Positions 35,130 to 45,975 of a stretch of DNA of 64,000 nucleotides are shown here, piece after piece (the stretch's first letter is position 1; each line of letters starts with the position of its first letter). The position numbers and the translations under genes were made by a program. The DNA comes from Calendula officinalis. Lineage: Eukaryota > Streptophyta > Magnoliopsida > Asterales > Asteraceae. The notes beneath the pieces are model-generated. The model saw nothing but the letters and a program-made list of their open reading frames with translations, had not been told where the DNA came from and did not search any database. Location of the stretch: positions 4,110,001 to 4,174,000 of the forward strand of contig OY970823.1 in assembly GCA_963853835.1 (NCBI GenBank), given 5' to 3'.

Positions 35130-36147
35130 GGCTTAGAACATTCCAATGGCTAACCTCACAAAAACTTATTATTTTTATTACATTAACCTTCTACTAATCA
35201 AAAAGTTATTACTAAATAATATCTCCAATGGTTAACCTCCTCAAAAGCTTTTTCTTTATAATATTTCTAATTTACCTTTAATAATCTTAAATGTTTCATA
35301 AATACCTCTTATATATAAATTGATAATTTTTTTGACATCTTATAAAACTTAATATTTTTTAGAAATATTTCATACAAAAATATTATAATAATTGATAATA
35401 ATATTTAAATACATAGAAACGTTACATTGCAAACAGTGTTGTAAAACTCGGCCAACCCGGCCGAGTACTCGGCGGGTACTCGCTACTCGGTGGTGTACCG
35501 AGTCGAGTTGATGCTAACCGGTCCAAAAACTCGGTTAATGTAAAAATCGGTCAAAACTCGGACAAAACTCGGCCAACCCGGTCAAAACTCGGACAAAACT
35601 CGGCCAACCCGGTCAAAACTCGGATAAAACTCGGCCAACCCGGTCAAAACTCGGCCAACCCGGTCAAACTCGTCCAACCCGGTCAAACTCGTCTAACTCG
35701 GAAACTCGGCTAAAACTCGGTCAATTTTTCCAAATTATGAAATATTTTTAAGAAATAGGAAAATTATATGTATAATATATATTTAAAAAAAAAATATGTA
35801 TAGAAATCTCAATCCGAGTACTCGCCGAATACTCACCGAGTAACCGAGTACTCGCTACAAGGTTATTAAACGAACGGGTAGCGAGTAGCGAGTTATGCAA
35901 CCATGATTGCAAATATTAAATAAAGTAAAGAATTTATATATAATAATATATCTAAGGTTTAATATGAAAAGCTATTAAACAATAAGGAACTAAAAAAGAC
36001 AAACATAAATAGTTCATTAAAAAGTTAATAGAAAAAAAGTCATTGCAAAAAACTATTAAAAAAGCTACATATTCCAATGGTAAAAAGTCTTTCAAAAGCT
36101 TATTTAAATAGTAAAAAACTTTTAAAAAAGCTACCATTGGAGATGCT
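35130..36147. mobile_element. MITE-like element with nested ACTCGG array
   Basis: A 14-bp direct repeat CTTACTGATTAAAG flanks it (35116-35129 and 36148-36161). The inner ends are imperfect inverted repeats: GCTTAGAACATTCCAATGG on the left and CCATTGGAGATGCTC on the right. A second element, 35433-35905, sits inside it. AT-rich otherwise, with no gene. Confidence 0.6.
35433..35905. repeat. ACTCGG/CAACCCGGTCAAA short-motif array
   Basis: Starting GTGTTGTAAAACTCGGCC, the motif AACTCGG(C/A)CAACCCGGTCAAA repeats about ten times (35450-35730). After an AT-rich middle come reverse-oriented GAGTACTCG/CGAGTAACCGAG motifs and the end AGCGAGTTATGCAACCATG. It may be an independent small element that recurs elsewhere in the genome. 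Confidence 0.75.
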
Positions 36148-36479
36148 CTTACTGATTAAAGCATCTCTAGGACCGCTTTCAACAGTGTTGGAAACTAACG
36201 CCGTCAGTTGTTGTAAAATCAGTGTCACGTCAGCTTACCCTCCAACCGATACTAAACTGATGTACTCATGCCAATAATACTACTTCCCTTCAAGTTTTTG
36301 AGACCCACCATTATAAAACACAAACACACACAAAATACCCCTTTGGGCCCCACCCACCAACTCACACAAGCCTTCCCTCTCGTCTCCAAAGTGGCGGAAG
36401 CCAAAGTGGCGGGGCATGCCAATGGTTCGGGTCTCGCCAGTTTTCAAAGACGGAGGAAGTGGCGGGGCGTTGGCACCCG

Positions 36480-36966
36480 TCTAACAGTTAACTTCATAAT
36501 AATCTGTTATTTTTATCATATCAACTTTCCACTAACTAAAAATTTATTCACAAAAAATATCTTTAATAGTTAACCTCTTAAAAGGTTTTTTTTTACATAG
36601 ATTACTAATTTAACTTAATCTATCTCAAATTTTTATAAATACATCTCACATATATAATTTGATAAATTTTATAGCATTTATAAAAATTAACCGTTTTCTT
36701 AATTATATCATACAAAATTATTGTAATACTTAACCTTAATATATAAATAAATAAAAATATTACATTGTAGTTAATATAAGATTCACATATAAATACATAT
36801 ATAGAGGTTTAAAATGTAAAATTATTAAATAAAGAGACTAAAGTTTACAAACAATAAATGTTGATTAAGTGGTTAGAGAATTATAAGTGGTACAATGACC
36901 TTGTAAAAAAGTTGTGTATTCCAATAGTAAAAACCTATTGAAAAGGTCTTATTGGATATGCTCTTA
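36480..36966. mobile_element. MITE-like element related to 35130-36147
   Basis: The left part AACTAAAAATTTATTCACAAAAAATATCTTTAATAGTTAACCTC resembles the left arm at 35130. The right part TATTCCAATAGTAAAAACC ... TTGGATATGCTCTTAG resembles the right arm. The intervening 36162-36480 segment has GGCGGGGC-type GC patches and no supported gene. Confidence 0.5.
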
Positions 36967-37006
36967 GAAAAAACATGTGTTAAAATTAAAAGATAGAGTT
37001 ACGTTA

Positions 37007-37530
37007 AAGGAAGTCCATTATATTTACGAAATCCCGAGGAACAAATATCAATCATTAATCAATAAGGTTTAATGGTCAAGATTAATCACAGCTTTATACA
37101 CTAGGTACTTTGGTCATTTAAAAATAAATTATTTTTATTTTTATTTTTTTAATTATTTTTTAAAATAATTATTATTTTTTCACTAATAACACATAATGTG
37201 AATATGTGATTGTGTACTGAATCATATCTGATTGAACTAAAACATTAAATGTGATTAAATATATAATCACATATGAACTTACACCATAATCACATGTGAT
37301 TAAGTCCTACACGTAATTATCAAATAAATATTATTTATTAATAAAAAATTAAAAACAAAATAATAAAAAAAATAAAATATCAATATCAAAATATCAAAAA
37401 AATTTAAGTGCCAAATTACCAAAATACCCCTTCATGTATAAAATATGTGATTAATCTTAACCACTAGATCTTATTGATCAATGCTTGAAATTTGTTCCTT
37501 GTGACTTTGTAAAAATGATGGACCTCCTTG
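37007..37530. mobile_element. CACATGTG-family MITE, clearest inverted repeats
   Basis: The arms are about 85 bp: AAGGAAGTCCATTATATTTAC, then GAGGAACAAATATCAATCATT and GGTCAAGATTAATCACA on the left. The reversed right is CAAGGAGGTCCATCATTTTTAC, CAAGGAACAAATTTCAAGC and GGTTAAGATTAATCACAT. The interior is AT-rich with TAATCACATGTGATTAAG. ACGTT on both sides is a weak target-duplication candidate. Confidence 0.75.
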
Positions 37531-37749
37531 AACGTTTCTCTTTAAAGGTAATAAAAGGTATTAATATAAATAGATTATACATGTCATCTTATCAAATATG
37601 TAAGTCTATAAATTTAATAGGACAAATGGTATAACTAAATATCAATTCTCTTTATATTTTTCTATCTGATAGTATGAAATATAGCACTGCGATTCCTGAA
37701 TTTTAGTCATTTCAAGAACTATTAATAAATAGTTCAAGCATTAACTATT

Positions 37750-38383
37750 AACTATATATAACAATCCCCATCGGGGATGAACAGTGTAATTTATTGTTTA
37801 TGATTATTTTTTTTTTCTTCTTTTTCATCTTTGTTAAAATTACATTTTACTACTCTAAAATTTTATATTTTTAAAATGACAATTTACTACCCTGAACTTT
37901 AATATAGTATCTAAATTTTAAATATTTTTTTCTTCTAAAAATGATGTGTTTTTCACAACTATTATTATAATAATTTTTATCTTAATACTGTATTTATATT
38001 ATTAGTATTATTATTAATAATTTCCTACACAAAGTTGATTTCAAAGAGGTACAAATTTTCATAAGAACAAATTATGTGATTTTATTTTTATCATTTTTTT
38101 TTAGTTGACATGAATAGCACACACTCCTATATAAAGTAAATTTACGGATACAAATATTTTTTTTTGGTTGACATGAATAGCACACACTCCTATATAAAGT
38201 AAATTTACGGATACAAATGAACATGATAATTACAAATCAACATGATAATTAAGGACAAAAAATGTGGATACAATCAACAGAATAACACATGTCACGCATA
38301 CAGCTGAAATATTTACTAATGTAAATTATCTTTTGGATGTTGTACGAAAATCCTCGCGACATCGCGCGAGGATTTTTTACTAG
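37750..38383 (+). mobile_element. Helitron, non-autonomous (third)
   Basis: The 3' end CTAG (38380-38383) before T is preceded by a hairpin AATCCTCGCG-ACATCG-CGCGAGGATT. The 5' end near CTATATATAACAATCC..CATCGGGG is typical but lacks a clear TC, so its position is approximate. Inside is a tandem duplication of about 62 bp (about 38097-38158 and 38161-38219, containing GACATGAATAGCACACACTC). No gene is seen. Confidence 0.65.
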
Positions 38384-38447
38384 TTCAATACCAAATTACA
38401 CTAGAAGTGTTGAATATATAATGTTTTATGTCACAGTAAAACATATA

Positions 38448-38761
38448 CTTCCTCCGTATCAAAATAAGTGACACACTTTTCATTTTGGGGTGTATCAAAA
38501 TAAGTGACACACATTGAAAATTTTCTTTATTTGGTAAAAATAGTGGCACTCATACTCACTAACTATCCACTTTAATAAAGTGAAATTACCCTTATACTCT
38601 TACTTTTACTTTTAAAACTCATTAATATCACTTTATTTAAGAAAAGTGGGACCCATTCTTCACTAACTATGTACTTTAATCTATTTTTAACCTCCACTTT
38701 AATCTTCTACCTCAAAAACCGTGTAAGCCAATTTGTATAATTTATTTTGATACGAAGGAAG
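38448..38761. mobile_element. Stowaway-like MITE, 314 bp
   Basis: The ends CTTCCTCCGTATCAAAATAAG and the reverse TTGATACGAAGGAAG are flanked by TA on both sides. It is a relative of 30327-30638 and 53268-53581. Confidence 0.9.
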
Positions 38762-39029
38762 TAATAACTAATGGATATGTAAAACATAGTAAAAGGTGTT
38801 ACGCCACAGTTCAAAAACCAAAAGTTAAAAACTAGTGTTTAGTTGCATTAATAATACTTAAGTAACTAGCTACCCTATCTTGTTGATATGCTATCCTCAC
38901 GAGCGTAAGACACATTTAGGCTCTAAGGTATGGGTCAACGCTATGAGGTGATTTGGCAATAGCAATGGCGTGGCCATGTGTGGAACATCATTTCCCCCCA
39001 ACACCATGGGGGGTGGCGTGGTGGAGAAG

Positions 39030-39435
39030 GGAAGAAGCCAACGGTTCGAACCGGTTTCTAACCGGATCGGATCGGATCGGTTTGGCCGGATCGGATCGGT
39101 TTGGTCGGATCGGATCGGATCGGTTTAAAAATCGGATTTATGCGAATTGGGGACTTTAAAATGCAAAAAACGGTACAAAAATCGACCCCAACAGTCAAAA
39201 ACCGGTTTTAATCCGGTTTTTAATCCGGTTATCAGAAAACCGGTTTTATATCCGGTTTTTTCAACGGTACTAAAAATCCGGTTTTTAAAATCCGGTTTTT
39301 AAACCGGTTTGTGTGTGAGAAACCCCATCCGGTTAAAATCCGCCGGTCTCGATTCGATCCGTATTGTCCGACTACTAAACCGGTTTTAAACCGGTTTTAA
39401 AACCGGTTCGGTTAAAAAACCGGTCCGGATGTGCA
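39030..39435. repeat. GGATCGGATCGG / AACCGGTTTT short-motif array
   Basis: GAACCGGTTTCTAACCGG leads into several GGATCGGATCGGTTTGG units, then many CCGGTTTTTAAACCGG-type motifs. It ends GGTCCGGATGTGCACCTCTAC. It is strongly self-complementary and could form many small hairpins. The Ser/Asp/Arg-rich frame at 38953-39159 is an artefact of the array. Confidence 0.75.
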
Positions 39436-41285
39436 CCTCTACTCGTGGCTTCTGAAGGGAGGTCTCCGCCAAGCCCAGAGGGGGCGCCCAGGCCCATACG
39501 CAGAAGGCCCAACTCACATAGAAAATGAAGGCTCACAAATTTCAAAAGATAATTTAAATCCGCGCCGTGATTCATAGGAACTCATACCCTTATACACCGA
39601 ATCGACAGATATCCGGCTCATTTACCCGACCCTCTATAATAATAAGATTACACAATTATTATACATTAATTCCGCGAAGTTTTATCCAAATTATAACTTG
39701 AATTCTTAATATTAAATAACGTTTTTAAATAAACCACATTTCTTCTATAGATTAATACTCAAAAAATATTTTCTAAATACAACAAATGTCTAACATACAA
39801 AACATTCATGACAAAAATACATATATCGAGATGCACCTTCAAAATTTCAAGAATTTGACGGATCAACTCGCTAAGCACATTTACAAATTTACGCGTGTAC
39901 AAGTGAATATTAATTGATTTCAAATAAAAAAAAGGGGTTTTGATAATGACATATGTCAATAAGAATGAATAAGAATAAGCAGTTTTGATTTTGATTGGTG
40001 GAGGAGTTTAAATGTTGCTAGAAAAAAGGAAGACAATTTGACTAATGATATTAAAAAGGGGCAAATTGTATATATTATCAATTGTTATTGATAGCCCTAA
40101 GGGCTAGCATTATTAAAACCCTAAAAAATTTATAGATAGTCTATAGATACCATATGACTCTTTAGTTTTCCAACTTCCAAGTAATAATCTCTGTTGGCGT
40201 TTAAGGAGAGCAACTAAATCAGTCATAAATATGAAAATATAAATTAGTTTTTTCTTAATTAAAATGTGGAGCGGGTTATAAACGGATTAGATCGATATTA
40301 ATCAATACCCGACCACTTTACTAAAAGGGTTAATGGGTATGGGTCTTTAACGAGTAAATAAATCACAATATATGATCCAAACTCATATAATTATTGGGGG
40401 TTCGGAGCTGATAAGGGTTAAAACCCGCTTCATTGTCAAGTCTTGTGCCTATCGCTATTGTTGTAAATGTTGAGTATGATATCTTTCTTGATGGAGATAA
40501 TCCTTGGATCAAATATGATCTCAGGCTTTCACTCTATCTGCAACCTTATTATTCTTGATGATATTACACTTGAACTTCTTATGATTCTTCATGATTAGTT
40601 TAAATTAACGTAATAGTCTGAAAAATTACCATTTAGGTTTTGTAACTTTTCAGTGGCAAACTATCTGACCCACCCTAAAGGGCATTCGGTCATTGAGGTG
40701 ACATGGAGGTTGATTTCAAAGGGGAAAATATTTGGGCGAAGTTTGTCACATGTCTGTCAGAAGAGAATAAACTAATATGACACTGAGTTTGAAGGGTTAC
40801 CCATTACACATAATCTAACATACTCTAATGCCATAAAAAAATATCAATTCACTGAGTTTTTCGAGAAGGTTTAACGAAATATATAACATTTTAAGAGAAA
40901 TCTTGTAATATGGAATATGGACTCATGGAGTACGGAAGTTTCTCATAGGATTCTCATCTAGAGTGATAAGTTTATCGTTATTGCATCAGATGGGGTACGT
41001 AAATCTATCTACTTTTTATGTAATTCATTACTTACGTTTTTATCATCATTAATCAGCACAATTTTATAATTTATGCTAGAGCTACGATCCGTTTTTGTAA
41101 TAATCAGTTTTGGGCAATGTTTTTATTACTCTGATTTTTTATTATTTAAGGGATAATGTATTTGTAGGTCACCCAATTATTCCTTCATCCAACTCCGCTT
41201 AAAGTTATACCATAAAATTGTAAAATGACAAAAACCAAACTAACATGACAAGTTAAAATAATACAGTTAATAATTTAAATGTGAA
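39436..41285. other. Intergenic DNA, no gene seen
   Basis: AT-rich with short unsupported frames. 40260-40440 has a loose ACCCG/GGGT-rich repeat patch. No tRNA, TIR pair or LTR could be defined. Confidence 0.45.
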
Positions 41286-42040
41286 ATGCCAATCTACCAT
41301 TCTTTTAAGTTTGTCTTTATTTTATTAATTCCATGCTGCATAATTTTTAAGATTTGGGATGTTTTAAGCAACCAACAAGTAATCAAAATCGTATCATCAT
41401 CACCAAATCGATCATCATCATCAGCAAGACTACTGGTTGACTCAGCTGCTTGTGAATGGAAATCAAAATACCCAACATCAAAAGTGGACGATTGTGCGTT
41501 TTTAGACGGTAAAATGGATTCAGAATCCCATAACGAAGAATGCGATTTATCTTCAGCTACACTTTAGAGTAATGCAGGTGATGGTCAAAATCAAACTTCG
41601 GAACCATATCTGCAAAGAAATTTTCTTAGTTTTGGTATGTAACTACAGAGCAGTTCCTGGGCATGGGCGCCCCACAAAATTTAGGGGTTCACTTTCAAAA
41701 AAATCACCCCATGTATACATATGTATATACTCATTTTAATCAAAGTAAGTCTAACGGAATATTGAAAATAGGCGGACTACAACGTCCAATCCGGACATTT
41801 AACTTGGGGATTGTGGTAGCATTTTTAATTTGGCGGAAATTTTTAGTTATTTGGAAGAAAAAAAATTACATCAGAGGGCCTATTCTTAAAATTTTGCACA
41901 AGGTCCAAAAATTGATTGGACCGACTCTGTGTAACGATTGTAGGAAGATGGAAGAAAACTGGTCTTGGTTGGAAGGAGTTACACGGGTTAACTCGTTGGT
42001 TCAACTACCGAGATTTTTTGAAGAAGAACGTAGAACATAA
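41286..42040 (+). other. Two unidentified plus-strand reading frames, possible gene relic
   Basis: The frame 41286-41567 has a serine-rich start and a stretch RLLVDSAACEWKSKYPTSKV with normal codon use. Reading on past its stop gives SEPYLQRNFLSFGM before a GTATGT donor-like site at about 41635. The frame 41663-42040 ends CRKMEENWSWLEGVTRVNSL. The residue composition of both looks protein-like, and they could be exons of one old gene. I do not recognise the family. It may equally be chance. Confidence 0.25.
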
Positions 42041-42595
42041 TTTTATTCTTATTTTTAGTTGATGAACTACCTACTATATTGTGTCTTTTGAATCTTGAGA
42101 AGTGTATGATCTTTGTTTACTTGTTTAGGATTGTTGATGGCAATGAGTGGGTTCTTACAAAACAAACTTTCAGAAGGCTTTGGATTTTTAATAACTAACT
42201 TTTAGGTTAAAAAAAATTGTTTGGATAACTTGGTCTTTTGAGGCTTGAAATGTTTTAAAATAAACTTCTATATAAAAGGCTCGTAAAAGAAATGTTTCAG
42301 AGTCATTGTAGTTCACAGCCTCAGCTCGTAGCTGCATCTCTCATTACCAAACATACCTGTAGTAATATCTTTTATTTACAAGTAAAAAAGCCTTATAATT
42401 AGATCTTACACTATTAACAAGTTTTTAGTTTTCACCGTTATTGCTAAAAAACTGTTAGGAATTGCAAAACTTTGATAATAAGAAACATAGTAGATGTTAA
42501 ATTATTAATCTAAGTTATTTACAAAACTATAAGGCAAAAGCAAGCATTATTTTGAGATAAATTAGAGTTCAAAACTGTAAACTTTTTACAAAAAA

Positions 42596-42659
42596 GGTCC
42601 TACCGAGATTTGAACTCGGGTTACTGGATTCAGAGTCCTAACCACTAGACCATAGGACC
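42596..42659 (-). pseudogene. tRNA-Gln-like gene lacking 7 nt in the anticodon arm
   Basis: The minus strand reads GGTCCTATGGTCTAGTGGTT...GAATCCAGTAACCCGAG TTCAAAT CTCGG TAGGACC, 64 nt. The acceptor stem (GGTCCTA/TAGGACC) and T arm pair perfectly, and a TTTTTT Pol III terminator follows. Plant tRNA-Gln is about 72 nt. Here about 7 nt between the D-stem and the anticodon loop are missing, leaving the loop sequence CTCTGAA without a 5-bp anticodon stem. It is probably transcribed but unable to act as a normal tRNA. Confidence 0.8.
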
Positions 42660-42773
42660 ATTTGTTGGCTATTTTTCCCGATTAATTCATTTATATTAGT
42701 ATTCAGTATATTGTAATCCCTAATAAACCCTAATATCTGTATTCAAATCATATCTCCCAATTCCTTCAAAAAA

Positions 42774-42839
42774 ATGAAAACAGAGAGGAGCAAAATCGAT
42801 ACGAACTCAACCTACAAAAAATCATTATTTACACCATGA
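42774..42839 (+). CDS. Upstream ORF (21 codons) overlapping the PPR start as ATGA
   Basis: ATG at 42774-42776 opens 21 codons rich in Lys, Thr and Ser, ending at TGA 42837-42839. This stop overlaps the PPR ATG (42836-42838) in the four bases ATGA, in the +1 frame. Such overlaps can lower or couple translation of the main frame by termination-reinitiation. Whether the mRNA leader includes it is not visible. Confidence 0.5.
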   Translation: MKTERSKIDTNSTYKKSLFTP

Positions 42840-44812
42840 GAAAAACCGTATTGAAATCCGTCTACCCCATCACAACTTACAAACCTCAAACTTCCTCCAT
42901 CAATGGCGGAAATAAAATCCATAACCCACTTCAGAACTCATCAAAACCCCGTCCGAATCCACTTCCCATCTTAAACCCCCGGTGGGTTTTCACCACCACC
43001 GCACCGCCACCGCCGGAATGGGTTCAACCGATCAACGACACCTCCGATCTAATCACACCGCACCCCAAACCCTCACCATGGGTCGACCAAATTCTCAACC
43101 TTATAAACGAAGACGATTCATCGCAAATGGAACACAAATTAGATTCCTTTTGTCAAAAATGGTTCATCAGATTATCACCCAATTTCATTTCCTACATTCT
43201 TAATTCGAGTCGGGTCAAAACCCAACCCGATTTGGCGTTTCGGTTTTTCAAATGGGCAGGTAAGCAAAAAGGCGGTGGGTACAATTACTCTCATAACCTT
43301 GAATGTTATGCTTTCTTAATTGATGTTCTATCCGTATCTAAAGATAATCATAGGGTTAAAATTGTGTTTAATGAGCTTAAAAACAAGGGTTTATTAATGA
43401 ATGTGAAGTCTGCAAATTTGTTGATTAAATCATTTGGGAATCTTGGCATGGTTGAAGAATTGCTGTGGGTATGGAAAGAAATGAAGGAAAACGGTATCGA
43501 ACCGAGTTTATTCACGTTTAATTTCCTGATTAACGGTTTGGTTAATTCTATGTTTATCGAGTCTGCAGAACGGGTTTTTGAAGTTATGGAAACCGGGTCT
43601 GTTAAACCCGATACCGTAACGTATAACACGATGATCAAAGGGTATTGTAAATGTGGAAAAACGAAGAAAGCGGTTGAGAAATTTGACCAAATGGAGGAAA
43701 TGAACATAGATCGGGATAAGATTACTTATTTAACCTTGATTCAAGCTTATTATTCGGATAATGATTATGATTCGTGTTTGAAATTATACAATGAAATGGA
43801 AGAAAAAGGGATCGAAATTCCGTCACATGGTTATAGTTTAGTAATTAGCGGTCTTTGTAAAGACGGAAGACCGATGCAAGGTTATACAGTTTTTGAAAAT
43901 ATGGTTAAAAAAGGTTGTAAAGCAAATGTTTCAATGTATACATCTTTAATGGATGCATACGCGAAAGCCGGAGATATAGATGAGGTAATTAGGGTTTTTG
44001 AAAGAATGAAAAATGACGGTTTTACCCCCGATGAGGTCACGTACGGTGTCATTGTTAACGTGTTGTGCAAAACCGGGAGGTTAGAAGAGGCAATGGAGTA
44101 TTTTGAGCTATGTAAAAAGAATAACGTTGCGGTTAACGCGATGTTTTATTCAAGTTTAATAGACGGATTTGGGAAAAACGGAAGATTAAATGAAGCCGAG
44201 AAGCTTTTTGAAGAAATGGGTAATAATGGATGTAATCGTGACTCGTTTTGTTATAATGCGTTAATGGATGCGTTTGTGAAAAATGATAAGATCGATGAAG
44301 GGATTTTGTTATTTAAAAGGATGGAAATGGACGGTTGTGATCAAACGGTGTATACATACACGATTTTAATGAACGGGTTATTTAATAAACACCGTAACGA
44401 AGAAGCTTTAAAAATTTGGGATTTGATGATCGATAAAGGAATAACACCAACCGCCGCTTCGTTTCGGGTTCTTTCAACGGGCCTTTGTCTTTCGGGCAAA
44501 TTTTCGCGGGCTTGTAAGATTCTTGATGAGCTGGCGCCGATGGGTCTGGTTGTTGAAACGGCTTTTGAAGATATGGTCAACGTTTTGGTCAAAGCGGGCC
44601 GTGTTGACCAAGCGTGTAGATTGGCTGATGGGATTATTGAAAGGGGTCGGGAATTGCCGGGGAGAGTCCGTACGGTTTTTATTAATGCGTTGAGGAAAAA
44701 CGGGAATTCGGAATTGGCGGTTAAGTTGATGCATAGTAGAATTGGAATTGGGTATGAGAGGATGGGGAGTGTTAAGAAAAGGGTAAAGTTTAGGGTGCTT
44801 GTTGAAAAGTGA
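42836..44812 (+). CDS. P-class pentatricopeptide repeat protein, At1g03560-like, organellar
   Basis: An RNA-binding helical-repeat protein that normally acts on mitochondrial or plastid transcripts. Single exon, 658 codons. The first ~110 residues are Pro/Thr/Asn-rich with few acidic residues at the very start, consistent with an organelle transit peptide. From about residue 150 to 620 there are roughly a dozen 35-residue repeats, for example VTYNTMIKGYCKCGKTKKAV, PDEVTYGVIVNVLCKTGRLE and DSFCYNALMDAFVKNDKIDE. It has no E, DYW or SMR domain. The C-terminus, with RVRTVFINALRKNGNSELAV and IGIGYERMGSVKKRVKF, closely resembles Arabidopsis At1g03560. The start is the first long-frame ATG. An upstream ORF overlaps it. 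Confidence 0.95.
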   Translation: MRKTVLKSVYPITTYKPQTSSINGGNKIHNPLQNSSKPRPNPLPILNPRWVFTTTAPPPPEWVQPINDTSDLITPHPKPSPWVDQILNLINEDDSSQMEHKLDSFCQKWFIRLSPNFISYILNSSRVKTQPDLAFRFFKWAGKQKGGGYNYSHNLECYAFLIDVLSVSKDNHRVKIVFNELKNKGLLMNVKSANLLIKSFGNLGMVEELLWVWKEMKENGIEPSLFTFNFLINGLVNSMFIESAERVFEVMETGSVKPDTVTYNTMIKGYCKCGKTKKAVEKFDQMEEMNIDRDKITYLTLIQAYYSDNDYDSCLKLYNEMEEKGIEIPSHGYSLVISGLCKDGRPMQGYTVFENMVKKGCKANVSMYTSLMDAYAKAGDIDEVIRVFERMKNDGFTPDEVTYGVIVNVLCKTGRLEEAMEYFELCKKNNVAVNAMFYSSLIDGFGKNGRLNEAEKLFEEMGNNGCNRDSFCYNALMDAFVKNDKIDEGILLFKRMEMDGCDQTVYTYTILMNGLFNKHRNEEALKIWDLMIDKGITPTAASFRVLSTGLCLSGKFSRACKILDELAPMGLVVETAFEDMVNVLVKAGRVDQACRLADGIIERGRELPGRVRTVFINALRKNGNSELAVKLMHSRIGIGYERMGSVKKRVKFRVLVEK

Positions 44813-45840
44813 CTTTTTGTAAGGACCTTGTTGTAAAGTTTTTAAAGTGTAACCTCTTTTTTCTTTTCTTACATGTTTAACTCTTTAAACTTTTAAAATA
44901 GTATCATTGAAAAAATAAAAAAATTACGTCCCTTGCTATTAAATATTCCTAATTTATCATTTTACCTAATCTATTTATTTGATGTGAACACTATTAATGC
45001 TATAATTATTCCAAGATTAATAGACAAATGTTAATGAAAACAACACAAAGAAATCAAAATTAGTAACTTACTAAAAGTGCCACCTGTTTGAAGATGAAAA
45101 CTCCTTGAAACACTTCAGTGATTGAACAGCACAGGCCTTCAAAGACAAAAACATCATTACAAATTAACTTCAAACCAAGAAACTTATTCAAAGAAAAGTA
45201 ATTGATAGTTGTTGATCGAAAACAACACAAAGGAACTCAAGAACAGTGGCATCTGATAATCATAAGCGACCCGAAAGATATATAATAGCGGCTAAATATT
45301 GCTTATGTTTGGCGAAACTAGCAGGACGCTGAAGATAGAGCTAAAAGTTGAACATTTTATTTATATAAGTAATCAAGGGCCAGAGATTTAAAATATAAAA
45401 TGGCATAAAAAGCAAACAAACAATTGGTTGGGATGTGATTATTTAAAGGTACTATACTTATTTGACATTTTCAAATATGCTTTAAGCAACTTTAAATAAA
45501 AACTAATAGCTTTTACATCCATATAATTTTTATTTTAGTAGACGCTTATTTTTTCCAAAACATACCCTACATGCAAAAGTTTAAACATTATACGTTATAC
45601 AATCTTCTTAACATTCTATATTTTCCAAAAAGCTTTATTAAAACGATATGGTACTTTTCCACACGCAAATAATACAGAATCAGGGGAAAGTGAAATGACA
45701 TCGACTTCAAGCTAATCACAAACTAATTAAGTCTCTTTTTCTTTTAGATTTAAAGTGGTTTGTCATCATCTTCTTCGTTCAAAGACTACCACCACCATTT
45801 AGATAAAAAAGCTAAACATACATATTAATCGTCCACATAA
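44813..45840. other. Intergenic DNA downstream of PPR gene, no gene seen
   Basis: AT-rich sequence. The first ~70 bp are T-rich and likely the PPR 3' untranslated region. Nothing else is supported. Confidence 0.45.
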
Positions 45841-45847
45841 TAAGTGT

Positions 45848-45975
45848 CTGGTGTTGGCTTAGTGGTATGAGCTTTCGAATGACTTACCAGACGTCATAGA
45901 TTGGATTATTTTTCTCAAGGTAGTCAAAGAAAATTCGAAATCATTAACAACTACGTTTCTCGAAGAAAGAAGTTA
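45848..45975 (+). mobile_element. Possible tRNA-derived SINE head
   Basis: GTGTTGGCTTAGTGGTATGAGC resembles a Pol III box A. The box B counterpart (CATAGATTGGATT) is degenerate. No poly-A or poly-T tail or target duplication was established. Confidence 0.3.

Noticed and set aside
36268..36573. 101-codon plus-strand frame near 36.3 kb
   Set aside because: There is no recognisable motif. It crosses MITE boundaries and the composition shifts abruptly in the middle.
38953..39159. Small protein with Gly-Ser-Asp-Arg repeats
   Set aside because: It is a direct product of the GGATCGG array.
42982..44734. Additional reading frames within the PPR gene on both strands
   Set aside because: They are shadows of the 658-codon frame and show no independent motifs.
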